From Brumimicrobium ulvae (GTDB lineage Bacteria > Bacteroidota > Bacteroidia > Flavobacteriales_D > Crocinitomicaceae): 64,000 nucleotides of DNA. This document shows positions 25,782 through 34,494 of the stretch, piece after piece. The notes under the pieces were generated by a model, which was not told the origin of the DNA, did not search any database, and saw only the letters and a program-made list of their open reading frames with translations. How positions within the stretch are numbered: the first letter of the stretch is position 1; each line of letters begins with the position of its first letter. The stretch lies in assembly GCF_947504225.1 (NCBI RefSeq), contig NZ_CANNGT010000005.1, positions 1 to 64,000 on the forward strand. Reading direction: 5' to 3'. A program made the position numbers and the translations under genes.

Positions 25782-26264
25782 TTATTCCTTCGATTCACCT
25801 TCTAGGTCATCAAGTACATTGTAGATCAGTTCAAATTCGTAACCTTTATTGGCTAAGTACCGTTGTACTTTGATTTTGATTTCAAAATCGCTTCCTTTTT
25901 TTTCTCTCCATTTTCTAGCCGCTAAATTCTTGATGTTTTCTAGGTAAAGTTCTTCATCAATTGTTTTGAGGGCATCGGTAATGCACCTTTGTGGTACGTT
26001 CTTTTGTTTAAGGTGTGCGGTGATTTTGTTGCGGCCCCATTTTTTTATGCGGTATTTTCCTGAGACAAAACTGTCTGCGAATCTTTGCTCGTCGAGAAAT
26101 TGATAGGAAATAAGGTGGGAAATTAAAGCATTGGTGTCCTCATCATCTAAACCATATCCGCGTAGTTTGTTATAAACCTCACTGTGACATCGGTCTTGAT
26201 AAGCACACCAAGCCTCAATTTTCTGTTTAGCTTCTAAAAAGGAATATTTGACATTCCCTTTCAT
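25782..26264 (-). CDS. recX: regulatory protein RecX
   Basis: 160 residues of three-helix repeats: AYQDRCHSEVYNKLRGYGLD, FLDEQRFADSFVSGKYRIKKWG and a C-terminal KVQRYLANKGYEFELIYNVL, the standard RecX pattern. It binds RecA filaments and limits strand exchange. It starts two bases after the RNase E/G stop codon, so it is in one operon with it, not with recA. It has the KYRIKKWGRNKI block seen in Bacteroidota members. Confidence 0.93.
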   Translation of the reverse strand: MKGNVKYSFLEAKQKIEAWCAYQDRCHSEVYNKLRGYGLDDEDTNALISHLISYQFLDEQRFADSFVSGKYRIKKWGRNKITAHLKQKNVPQRCITDALKTIDEELYLENIKNLAARKWREKKGSDFEIKIKVQRYLANKGYEFELIYNVLDDLEGESKE

Positions 26265-26266
26265 GC

Positions 26267-27814
26267 TTAAATCTTTACCGTTTTTCCTTCACTATTTTTA
26301 AAGGAATATTGTAGTAAATGGAAGTTGGTTACACCTGTAACTGGAATCCATTTTTTGTATTTTAAAAACCATTTTACTTGTTTTGAGAGAATTCCACGTT
26401 TAAAGTGAGATTCAATATAAGGATGAACTTCTAATGAAAGTTTATTCATTTTCTTATCCTCGATCAAGTAAGTCAAGTTGTTTTCAATTTCGTCAGCAAA
26501 TAAAATACTTGCGGTAATTTCTCCTGTGCCATTACAAACCGGGCATTTTTCAGAAGTTTCAATGTCTGTTTCAGGACGTACACGTTGACGTGTAATCTCA
26601 ATGACACCAAATCTTGATGGAGGCAGAATGTTATGTTTAGCACGGTCAGGCTTCATAAACTCTTTCATTTTTTCAAAAAGAGCTTTATTATTTTCCTTTT
26701 CATGCATATCAATGAAGTCGACAGCAACAATACCACCCATGTCTCTTAATTGGAGAACACGAGCTAGTTCTTCGGCCGCTTCAAGATTGGTTGCAAGTGC
26801 ATTACTTTCTTGACCTTTGGCATCTTTTCTGTTTCCACTGTTTACATCCACCACATGCATGGCTTCAGTATGTTCAATAATCAAATAACCACCACTAGGA
26901 AGCGGAACTTTTTTACCAAACAAGGTTTTGATTTGTTTGTTGATACCAAACTTTTCAAAAATGTCTAGCTTGCCATTATATCGTTTTACAATCTTCTCTC
27001 GTTCAGGTGCAATAGAAGCCACATAGAGTTTCATTTTTTCATATAAAGCATCATCATTCACATGAATGTTTGTGAAATCTGCATTAAGAAGATCACGAAG
27101 TAGAGAAGAGGCTTTATTGATTTCTCCTAAAATTCGCCTTGGTGGCTTTGAGTTCAATAAATTACCATGCAACTTCTTCCACTTTTCAAGAAGATTTTTT
27201 AAGTCTTGATCTATTTGATCAATCTTTTTGTTTTTCGCAACAGTACGAATAATCACACCGAAATTTTTCGGTTTGATGTTCTTCATAATATCACGCAGAC
27301 GTTCACGCTCTTCAGGGTCTTTTATTTTTTGAGAAATAGAAACCTTGTTAGAGAATGGAACGAGTACTAAATACCGACCAGCTAATGTTACTTCAGCACT
27401 TAATCGAGGTCCTTTACTCGAAATAGGTTCTTTTGCTACTTGAACCATTATATGTTGAGACGAAGAAACTACATCTGTGATTTTTCCATCTTTTGCTATA
27501 TCTTCTTCAGATTTGAAGTACAAGAGGTCGGCTACGTTTTGTTTACCTTGCAACGTATGTTGGGTGAACTTATTGAGTGATAGGTATTGTGGACCCAGGT
27601 CGAGATAATGCAAAAACGCATCTTTCTCGTACCCAACATCAACAAAACATGCATTCAGACTAGGAACAACTTTTCTCACTTTACCATGGTATACATCACC
27701 AACAGCAAAGTCTGTTTGTTCACTTTCTTCATGTAATTCAATAAGTTTCCCGTCTTTTAGTAGTGCAAGCCAAACACCCCCTTTGCGGGAGTCAACTACT
27801 AATTCGTAATTCAC
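26267..27814 (-). CDS. rng: ribonuclease E/G family protein
   Basis: 515 residues from a GTG at 27814; an ATG at 27868 would add 18 residues. I prefer GTG because VNYELVVDSRKGGVWLALLK then lines up with the usual family N terminus and the length matches. An S1 domain lies at about 30-120 (GDVYHGKVRKVVPSLNACFV). The catalytic aspartates are in HVVDVNSGN and VAVDFIDM, and the zinc link is CPVCNGTG. It cleaves single-stranded AU-rich RNA and matures rRNA in the cytosol. recX follows after two bases. Confidence 0.93.
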   Translation of the reverse strand: MNYELVVDSRKGGVWLALLKDGKLIELHEESEQTDFAVGDVYHGKVRKVVPSLNACFVDVGYEKDAFLHYLDLGPQYLSLNKFTQHTLQGKQNVADLLYFKSEEDIAKDGKITDVVSSSQHIMVQVAKEPISSKGPRLSAEVTLAGRYLVLVPFSNKVSISQKIKDPEERERLRDIMKNIKPKNFGVIIRTVAKNKKIDQIDQDLKNLLEKWKKLHGNLLNSKPPRRILGEINKASSLLRDLLNADFTNIHVNDDALYEKMKLYVASIAPEREKIVKRYNGKLDIFEKFGINKQIKTLFGKKVPLPSGGYLIIEHTEAMHVVDVNSGNRKDAKGQESNALATNLEAAEELARVLQLRDMGGIVAVDFIDMHEKENNKALFEKMKEFMKPDRAKHNILPPSRFGVIEITRQRVRPETDIETSEKCPVCNGTGEITASILFADEIENNLTYLIEDKKMNKLSLEVHPYIESHFKRGILSKQVKWFLKYKKWIPVTGVTNFHLLQYSFKNSEGKTVKI

Positions 27815-27906
27815 GGAAGCCTGTTTAAGTTTATATAATACAAATAACTTAGCAATAGTATTTGCCAAGTTATCTGTTAAAATCTGTCTATATTAAAAAA
27901 GAAAAT

Positions 27907-27999
27907 CTATTTCTTCTTCTTATGACGGTTTTTTCTTAAACGCTTCTTTCTTTTGTGGGTAGACATTTTATGTCTCTTTTTCTTTTTACCGCTTGGCAT
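27907..27999 (-). CDS. 30-residue basic ribosomal-type miniprotein (COX24/AURKAIP1, bS22/mS38-like)
   Basis: A 30-residue ORF: MPSGKKKKRHKMSTHKRKKR followed by LRKNRHKKKK, with 21 Lys, Arg or His residues. It is nearly identical to the small Bacteroidota proteins annotated as AURKAIP1/COX24-domain proteins, which are related to mitochondrial ribosomal protein mS38 and mycobacterial bS22. It therefore probably binds the decoding region of the 30S subunit. It lies between RNase E/G and HU and has its own gap on both sides. It is too short for most gene finders. Confidence 0.85.
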   Translation of the reverse strand: MPSGKKKKRHKMSTHKRKKRLRKNRHKKKK

Positions 28000-28044
28000 A
28001 ACTATATGTTTTAAGTATTAATATTCTATCTATAATGTGTCTTT

Positions 28045-28086
28045 AAAAAAAAACACTCCTGCTTTTAGGATTTAAAAACAGGAGTG
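28045..28086 (-). terminator. intrinsic terminator of the HU gene
   Basis: On the minus strand, an 8-bp stem (cactcctg / caggagtg) with a 17-base loop is followed by nine T. It separates the HU gene from the miniprotein gene. Confidence 0.85.
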
Positions 28087-28136
28087 CAAAGATATAAATA
28101 ACTTTTATAAGTCCCAAAATCGGAACGTTTTTTCAT

Positions 28137-28427
28137 TTATTTTACCTTAACGTTTGATTTTACGTCTTCTACAAACGTTTTCGCTGGCTTAAATGATGGA
28201 ATGTTGTGTGCAGGAATGATAATTGTCGTGTTTTTTGAAATATTACGACCCGTTTTTTCTGCTCTTTCTTTAACGATGAAGCTACCGAAACCTCTAAGGT
28301 AAACATTCTCTCCGTTGGTTAAAGAATCTTTCACTGTGCTCATAAATGATTCAACAGTTTTTTGAACTTCATTCTTCTCTAATCCAGTTTCTTCAGCAAT
28401 TTTTGCAACAATATCAGCTTTTGTCAT
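28137..28427 (-). CDS. HU-family DNA-binding protein
   Basis: 96 residues, the full HU fold: TKADIVAKIAEETGLEKNEV at the N terminus, GENVYLRGFGSFIVKERAEK in the middle, then the DNA-binding arm GRNISKNTTIIIPAHNIPSFK. A KSNVKVK tail extends slightly past the usual 90 residues. It bends and compacts DNA in the nucleoid. It is a single gene with an exact -7 element (28473-28480, minus) and its own terminator. Confidence 0.96.
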   Translation of the reverse strand: MTKADIVAKIAEETGLEKNEVQKTVESFMSTVKDSLTNGENVYLRGFGSFIVKERAEKTGRNISKNTTIIIPAHNIPSFKPAKTFVEDVKSNVKVK

Positions 28428-28472
28428 AATTTATATTTTTTTTACTTGTAACAACAATATGATTTTCAGGTA

Positions 28473-28480
28473 CAAAGGTA
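28473..28480 (-). promoter_or_regulatory. -7 promoter element of the HU gene
   Basis: TACCTTTG on the minus strand, an exact TAnnTTTG, 46 bases before the HU start codon. I see no clear TTG at the -33 position. Confidence 0.45.
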
Positions 28481-28496
28481 CTTAGCTTATTCCTTT

Positions 28497-28504
28497 TATC
28501 TTTG
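28497..28504 (+). promoter_or_regulatory. -7 promoter element of mutY
   Basis: TATCTTTG, an exact TAnnTTTG, 34 bases before the mutY ATG and back to back with the HU promoter. No clear -33 TTG is visible. Confidence 0.45.
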
Positions 28505-28537
28505 TATTTTTAATAATAACTTTAAAGTTTTACCTAA

Positions 28538-29572
28538 ATGCATCATTTTGCTCTATCAATTCGGGTTTGGTATCGACAAAACCATCGAGAACTTCCTTGG
28601 AGAAGTACTAAAAACCCATATAAAATATGGTTGTCTGAAGTTATTATGCAGCAAACAAGGGTCGATCAGGGACTCTCCTATTATAAAAAGATACTTGAAA
28701 GGTATCCTTCTGTTGAATTTTTAGCAGAAGCAGATGAACAAGAAGTGTTGAGACTATGGCAAGGCTTGGGTTATTATAGTCGTGCAAGGAATATGCATAA
28801 AGCTGCTCAACAGGTCGTTGATGATTTCGGAGGTGTTTTTCCTGACAACTATAAAGATATAAAAAGCTTAAAAGGAGTTGGAGATTATACGGCTTCTGCA
28901 ATCGCTTCTTTTGCTTATGATTTGCCATATCCCGTGTTGGATGGTAATGCATTCCGTGTGTTGTCGAGGTATTTTAATGACCCTACACCTATAGATACGG
29001 GTGAAGGAGCAAAGGTTTTTAAGGCTTATGCCGAAGATCTAATCAGTAAAGATGATCCTGCTGAATTTAATCAGGCCATTATGGAAATGGGAGCAATGAT
29101 GTGTCGACCTAAAAATCCCGACTGTGAAAATTGTCCTTTAAATGGAACTTGCCTTTCTTATAACGAAGGAGACCCATTGAGTTTACCCGTGAAATCGAAG
29201 AAGGTAAAGGTGACCAAGCGCTACTTTCATTATTTACTTCACCCTGAATCGGGCATAGCACTAGAAAAGCGAACTAAGAAAGGGATTTGGCAAAACATGT
29301 ATCAGTTTCCAATGCTTGAAGTCGAGAAAAAAATTGCAAAAAGCGAATTGAAGAAAAGAGTGAAGGAGCGATTTGGAGTTGAATTAACAAAAAAAGTATT
29401 TGCCGAAAAACATATTCTGACACATCAACATATTGAAGCTGTATTTTGGAGAGTAGGGGGTGAAATAACCCTTGTCCCAAATGTGAAGGTGGATTTAACA
29501 ACTATTCATGATTATCCTTTGCCAAGACTTATAGATCGATTCATTGAAAATAATTCTGAGCTCTTTGGCTAA
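28538..29572 (+). CDS. mutY: A/G-specific adenine DNA glycosylase
   Basis: 344 residues. The HhH-GPD core has catalytic Glu34 (SEVIMQQTRV), the hairpin LKGVGDYTASAIASF (111-125) and catalytic Asp135 (VLDGNAFRVLSR). The 4Fe-4S loop Cys189-x6-Cys196-x2-Cys199-x5-Cys205 is intact. The C-terminal NUDIX-like domain (from about 225) recognises 8-oxoguanine. It removes adenine paired with 8-oxoguanine. It starts the run mutY, ssb, gldE, gldD, an arrangement I recall as conserved in Flavobacteriia. Confidence 0.97.
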   Translation: MHHFALSIRVWYRQNHRELPWRSTKNPYKIWLSEVIMQQTRVDQGLSYYKKILERYPSVEFLAEADEQEVLRLWQGLGYYSRARNMHKAAQQVVDDFGGVFPDNYKDIKSLKGVGDYTASAIASFAYDLPYPVLDGNAFRVLSRYFNDPTPIDTGEGAKVFKAYAEDLISKDDPAEFNQAIMEMGAMMCRPKNPDCENCPLNGTCLSYNEGDPLSLPVKSKKVKVTKRYFHYLLHPESGIALEKRTKKGIWQNMYQFPMLEVEKKIAKSELKKRVKERFGVELTKKVFAEKHILTHQHIEAVFWRVGGEITLVPNVKVDLTTIHDYPLPRLIDRFIENNSELFG

Positions 29573-29629
29573 ATTGAAGATTCTTCAATATTTAGGAAAA
29601 TAGTATGTATATTTAAATGAATATTTTTT

Positions 29630-29637
29630 TAATTTTG
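29630..29637 (+). promoter_or_regulatory. -7 promoter element just before ssb
   Basis: TAATTTTG, an exact TAnnTTTG, ending five bases before the ssb ATG. If used, transcription would begin at about the start codon. No -33 TTG is visible. Confidence 0.4.
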
Positions 29638-29642
29638 TAAAT

Positions 29643-30095
29643 ATGGCAGGAAGTGTAAATAAAGTAATCCTCATTGGTAACTTGGGTAAGGACCCCGAGG
29701 TTAGAGTGCTAGAAAACGGAACTAAATTGGTTCGCTTTCCTATCGCTACATCTGAAACGTATACGGATAAAACTACAGGAGAGCGTAAGAGTATTACTGA
29801 CTGGCATAATATTGTTATTTGGAGAGGACTGGCAGAAGTTGCAGAAAAATACTTAACAAAAGGTCAAAAAGTTTACATTGAAGGAAAGTTGAGAACGCGT
29901 TCCTGGCAAGATGAGGCCGGAATAACAAAGTACAGTACTGAAGTTGTTGCCGACAATATGACTATGTTGTCCAGTAGGTCGGAAAGTATGCCGGCTTCCA
30001 ATCAACCGAATTTCAATACTGGAGATACGCCAGAAAAACCAAAGCAAATGAGCGGCGGATTGTCTGAGGATGATGACGACGATTTACCATTTTAA
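29643..30095 (+). CDS. ssb: single-stranded DNA-binding protein
   Basis: 150 residues: OB fold at about 4-108 starting SVNKVILIGNLGKDPEVRVL, then a flexible linker and the acidic tip EDDDDDLPF that docks repair and replication partners. It coats single-stranded DNA in the cytosol. The gldE gene follows after 12 bases, so ssb, gldE and gldD probably share a transcript. Confidence 0.97.
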   Translation: MAGSVNKVILIGNLGKDPEVRVLENGTKLVRFPIATSETYTDKTTGERKSITDWHNIVIWRGLAEVAEKYLTKGQKVYIEGKLRTRSWQDEAGITKYSTEVVADNMTMLSSRSESMPASNQPNFNTGDTPEKPKQMSGGLSEDDDDDLPF

Positions 30096-30107
30096 AGCTA
30101 TTGTTTA

Positions 30108-31442
30108 ATGGATGATACAGATCCCCTGAGTTTTTATTTACTGTCAATTTCTACAGCAGATTTCGGAATTGGTTTTTGGATTTCAATTGTAGTATTGATA
30201 CTGTTGCTAGTGTCGTCTGCCCTTATTTCTGGGTCAGAAGTAGCTTTCTTTTCGCTGTCTCCCGAAGATAGAGAAGGGATTGATTATGGAAATGAACCTT
30301 ATGCAGAAACAGCTTCGCAATTGTTGAGTCAGCCGAAAGATCTTTTGGCCACAATTCTTATTGCTAACAATTTTGTTAACGTAGCAATTGTTATTTTATC
30401 GAGCTTTATCTTTGATCAAATTTATCCTGCTAATCCAGATTTAATTGGAGTGGATTATTTAAGGGCAACAATTGAAATTGCTGGAATAACCTTTGTCTTA
30501 TTGTTGATAGGAGAAGTAGTACCAAAAGTCTATGCCAATAGAAATAGCCTGAGCTTGGTGAAGCTGATGTCATCTCCATTAAATTTTATTGGTAAACTAC
30601 CGCCTTTCTCATGGTTGAAGAATTTTTTGGTGAATGGGACTGAAGTGATTCTTAAATATGCAAGAAAACGACAAATTGATGTCTCTACTGATGATTTAGA
30701 AAATGCGATTGCCTTAACGCGTGAGGAAAGTACTTCTCCGGATGAACAAAGAATTCTTGAGGGAATTGTGAATTTTGGAAATACAGATGTTAGACAAATT
30801 ATGCGTTCAAGAGTGGATGCAATTGCAGCGAATGAGGACATTACTTATGCTGAGTTGATGGAACTGATTCTGAATTCAGGTTATTCTAGAATTCCAGTTT
30901 TTAAAGACACTTTTGATAATGTTACAGGAATTCTTTTCGTTAAAGACCTGCTTGGACATTTAAATGCTCCACCAGACTTTGAATGGCAAAAAATTATTCG
31001 TCAACCTTTCTTTGTACCTGAGAATAAGAAAATTGATGATTTGCTAAAAGAATTCCAAGAAAAGAAAATGCACATGGCTGTAGTGGTCGATGAGTATGGA
31101 GGGTCCTCAGGAATTGTCACCTTAGAGGATGTTCTTGAAGAGATTATTGGTGAAATTACAGATGAGTTTGATGACGAAGATATCGTTTATACCAAGGTCG
31201 ATGAATCAACTTACTTGTTTGAAGGTAAAACTTCCTTAGTCGACATGTATAAAGTTTTGGAAATCGATGGAAAAGCTTTTGAGGAATCAAAAGGTGAGTC
31301 GGACTCTATAGGTGGCTTTTTAGTGGAGCAATCGGGGCGAATTTTGCGCAATAAGGAGTTTTATATTTTCGAGAATTTTAAATTCGTTGTAGAGTCTTCT
31401 GATAAGAAAAGGGTGAAAATGGTCAAGGTGATTAAACTTTAA
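30108..31442 (+). CDS. gldE: gliding motility-associated membrane protein GldE
   Basis: 444 residues: an N-terminal DUF21/CNNM membrane domain with four hydrophobic stretches (about 20-45, 85-112, 130-150 and 160-180; ISGSEVAFFSLSPEDRE is typical), two CBS domains (about 230-350, VDEYGGSSGIVTLEDVLEEI) and a C-terminal CorC/HlyC domain. The fold is shared with magnesium/cobalt efflux proteins. I call it GldE from its place between ssb and gldD, an order specific to gliding Bacteroidota. GldE assists the lipoprotein GldD in T9SS function and gliding. Confidence 0.9.
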   Translation: MDDTDPLSFYLLSISTADFGIGFWISIVVLILLLVSSALISGSEVAFFSLSPEDREGIDYGNEPYAETASQLLSQPKDLLATILIANNFVNVAIVILSSFIFDQIYPANPDLIGVDYLRATIEIAGITFVLLLIGEVVPKVYANRNSLSLVKLMSSPLNFIGKLPPFSWLKNFLVNGTEVILKYARKRQIDVSTDDLENAIALTREESTSPDEQRILEGIVNFGNTDVRQIMRSRVDAIAANEDITYAELMELILNSGYSRIPVFKDTFDNVTGILFVKDLLGHLNAPPDFEWQKIIRQPFFVPENKKIDDLLKEFQEKKMHMAVVVDEYGGSSGIVTLEDVLEEIIGEITDEFDDEDIVYTKVDESTYLFEGKTSLVDMYKVLEIDGKAFEESKGESDSIGGFLVEQSGRILRNKEFYIFENFKFVVESSDKKRVKMVKVIKL

Positions 31443-31452
31443 TTGATTAGAA

Positions 31453-32022
31453 ATGGGTAAGGTAGTTATTTTTATTTTCGGAATTATTCTTTTGAGTGTT
31501 GTTGCGTGTGAAGGGAAGAAAAACTACGTACCAAAGCCCTCAACCTATCTGGAGTTGAATCTTCCAGAGCGTTCTTATGATTTGTTTTCTGATTCTTGTA
31601 GTTATTCATTTAATAAGCCCAGTTATTTTAATGTGAAAAACGTTAATGGACAACCTTGTAATCGAGATGTTGACCTTTCTAGCTTGAACGGTACTTTGCA
31701 TTTGAGTCGAATAGATTTAGATACTGCTCTGGCTGTTTACGTGAATTACGCCATTGATAAAGTGGAAGAACATAAGGTGAAGGCAACTGCAATTTATGAT
31801 TCTACCTTTATTAGAAATGATGACCGCGTCTTTGGAACTTTTTTTGAATTACAGGGAAATGTTGCTTCTCCATTTCAGTTTTATTTAACGGATAGTACTT
31901 CTCGTTTCATTAGTGGAGTAGTTTATTTTAATACACGCCCAAACTACGATTCTATTAAACCTTCCTTAGATTTTCTTAAAAAGGATATTTTTGAATTGAT
32001 GAATACTTTGGAATGGAAATGA
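31453..32022 (+). CDS. gldD: gliding motility lipoprotein GldD
   Basis: 189 residues with a lipoprotein signal (Cys19 in LLSVVAC) and the GldD pattern PKPSTYLELNLPERSYDLF, followed by SYSFNKPSYF and FELQGNVASPFQFYLTDSTS. GldD is an essential gliding/T9SS lipoprotein in Flavobacterium. It starts 10 bases after gldE, so it is in the same operon. Presence of gldD and gldE agrees with the T9SS sorting domains in this window. Confidence 0.93.
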   Translation: MGKVVIFIFGIILLSVVACEGKKNYVPKPSTYLELNLPERSYDLFSDSCSYSFNKPSYFNVKNVNGQPCNRDVDLSSLNGTLHLSRIDLDTALAVYVNYAIDKVEEHKVKATAIYDSTFIRNDDRVFGTFFELQGNVASPFQFYLTDSTSRFISGVVYFNTRPNYDSIKPSLDFLKKDIFELMNTLEWK

Positions 32023-32148
32023 TTATTCATTTCTATAGCGATAAACATCCTTTTGCCGTTCAAATATTTATGTCTTCATTCGTGTAGTTTTTTGTTTTTT
32101 TGATTCAATTCAATTGAGAATCATTACTTTTAATGTAAATAACTATAC

Positions 32149-34485
32149 ATGAAAACAATTTTATGCTCTTTCGTTTTTCTTTTACTTAGCTCTACTTTTT
32201 TTGCACAAGAACACTATTCTAGGGCAAAAATATGGTTTGTAGATGAAGGTATTTCAGCCTTGTCTGACTTAGGTCTAGCCATAGATCACGGGCATGTGAA
32301 AAACAATACTTTTATCATAAGTGATTTTTCTGAGGCCGAGATTCAAAAAGCGATAGAGGCTGGGCTGCAAGTAGATATTTTAATTGAGGATGTTAAGGCT
32401 CATTATGTTGAGCAAGCAACTGCAGTCTACACAAAGAATATTGCTTGCCCAGATGTTGGGGCGCCTTCCTATGCACCACAAGTTCCAACGAATTTTCAGT
32501 TGGGTTCCATGGCAGGCTATTATACCTATCAAGAGTATTTAGATATTCTTGACGATATGAGAAGCCAATACCCCAATTTAATTACCGAACGAGCTGCTGT
32601 TTCGGATACTTTGACCCATGAAGGTCGACCTTTGTATTTTGTGAAAATTTCAAATAATCCTTCTGTAGAACAGTCAAAGCCAAGAGTTTTGTATACCGCC
32701 TTGCATCACGCCCGAGAACCAGGCTCTTTGTCTGAAACGATATTTTTCATGTGGTATATATTAGAAAACTATGGGGTAGATCCAGAAATAACATATTTGG
32801 TTGACGAGCTAGAACTTTTTTTCTTACCTATGATTAATCCTGATGGTTATATCGAAAATGAAACCAACGACCCAAATGGAGGAGGAATGTTTAGAAAAAA
32901 TAAAAACCCGAATATTGGAAGTTCTAATCCGGGGGTTGACTTAAATAGAAATTATTCTTATCAATGGAATACCACTGGAGTGAGTTCAGATGAAAACAGT
33001 GACGTTTTTCCAGGTGTAAGTTCTTTTTCTGAACCAGAGACCAAGAATATAAAAAAGATTGCCCAAAAATGGAACGTGGAATTTGCGTTGAATGCACATA
33101 CGCATGGCGGAATGATGTTGTTTCCTTATGGTGCAACAGAGAATGATTTTGCTGCAGACCATACTTATTTCACAGCAATTGGAAATCAAATGGTGAGCTA
33201 CAATAATTATTTAAATCAAAAAAGCTCTGGTTTATATCCTGCTTCAGGTGATTCTGACGATTTTTTATATCATGACCACGGTATTTTTGCCTTAACTCCT
33301 GAAGTGAGCCATAATGGATTTTGGGCGCCTGCTTCTGTGATCACTGATGATTGCATTGACATGCTTTTTAGTAATATTGTTTTGGCACACTTGCCATTGG
33401 TCTATGGAGTTACAAAAAGCCTTGATGATGAGATGTTTATTAACGACATGACAGGAGATTTTAATTATGAAATTACACGTTTGGGTAGAACTTCTGGAGT
33501 GCTGACTGTTAGTGTTGAATCTATTTCTGGAATTCAAACTGTAGGTAATCCAAATACATATAATTTAGCTCTAGAAGAAACTCAATCGGGAACCATTGCT
33601 TTTAGTTTGAATCCAAACATTCAGTACGGAGATGAAATCAAGTATGTGTTGGTTACCGATAATGGAACGTGGCAGCATAGAGATACCTTAATTAAAACAT
33701 ATGGAAGTCCTACGGTTCAACTTTTCGATGAAGCCAATACAATTGATAACTGGGTAGGAACTTGGGATTTAACAACAGAAGACTATTATTCACCAAACTA
33801 TTCCTTTACCGATAGTCCAAATGGGAATTATAGTGGTAACTCTGAAGAGGTATTTCGATTAAAGGATACTATTGATTTAACCAATGCCATTGATGCTTTG
33901 GTTTCTTTTAGAGCTAAATGGGATATAGAAGATAACTATGATTATGTTCAATTCATGGTCTCCACTGATTTCGGAAATTCTTGGAATGCACAGTGTGGAA
34001 AATATACCAATACCGGTGTTTCTGTTTCTGGCGGAAGTCAACCTATCGAACCTTTATATGATGGAATTCAAAACGACTGGGTGCTCGAAGAAATAAATTT
34101 GAGCGAATATTTAGGAGAACAAATCATGATGAGGTTTGTATTGAATACCGATTATTGGGAGCATAATGATGGTTTTTATTTTGACGATTTCCAAGTAATG
34201 TACAATTTGGAATCAGCAAGTAGCATTGCTGAAGAACATTTAATTTCTTTCAATCTTTTCCCTAATCCTGCAAATGAAACAGTAAACATTTCCGCCAATG
34301 AAATTATAAATGGTGAGGTTTCGATTTTTAATACCAAAGGTCAAAGGGTTAATTCATATAGTATCAATGGTCAATCAAAACAAGTTGAATTAGACGTCTC
34401 AAGCCTTGAGCAAGGAGTCTACTTCGTTCGTGTTTCCAATGAAAAAATGGTTTCTCAATCTAAAAGATTAGTCATCGTAAGGTAG
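32149..34485 (+). CDS. T9SS-exported M14 zinc carboxypeptidase
   Basis: 778 residues: signal peptide (1-20, ending TFFAQ), a pro-region, then a peptidase M14 domain (about 125-410). Zinc ligands His187 and Glu190 lie in HHAREPGS and a third histidine in LNAHTHGG; TPEVSHNG holds the catalytic Glu. A beta-sandwich segment (about 520-690) with FRLKDTIDLTNAIDALVSFR follows. The last about 75 residues (LFPNPANETVNISANEI to SKRLVIVR) are a type A T9SS sorting domain. It should be exported and degrade extracellular peptides. It stands alone after gldD. Confidence 0.93.
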   Translation: MKTILCSFVFLLLSSTFFAQEHYSRAKIWFVDEGISALSDLGLAIDHGHVKNNTFIISDFSEAEIQKAIEAGLQVDILIEDVKAHYVEQATAVYTKNIACPDVGAPSYAPQVPTNFQLGSMAGYYTYQEYLDILDDMRSQYPNLITERAAVSDTLTHEGRPLYFVKISNNPSVEQSKPRVLYTALHHAREPGSLSETIFFMWYILENYGVDPEITYLVDELELFFLPMINPDGYIENETNDPNGGGMFRKNKNPNIGSSNPGVDLNRNYSYQWNTTGVSSDENSDVFPGVSSFSEPETKNIKKIAQKWNVEFALNAHTHGGMMLFPYGATENDFAADHTYFTAIGNQMVSYNNYLNQKSSGLYPASGDSDDFLYHDHGIFALTPEVSHNGFWAPASVITDDCIDMLFSNIVLAHLPLVYGVTKSLDDEMFINDMTGDFNYEITRLGRTSGVLTVSVESISGIQTVGNPNTYNLALEETQSGTIAFSLNPNIQYGDEIKYVLVTDNGTWQHRDTLIKTYGSPTVQLFDEANTIDNWVGTWDLTTEDYYSPNYSFTDSPNGNYSGNSEEVFRLKDTIDLTNAIDALVSFRAKWDIEDNYDYVQFMVSTDFGNSWNAQCGKYTNTGVSVSGGSQPIEPLYDGIQNDWVLEEINLSEYLGEQIMMRFVLNTDYWEHNDGFYFDDFQVMYNLESASSIAEEHLISFNLFPNPANETVNISANEIINGEVSIFNTKGQRVNSYSINGQSKQVELDVSSLEQGVYFVRVSNEKMVSQSKRLVIVR

Positions 34486-34494
34486 TCAAAAGGA

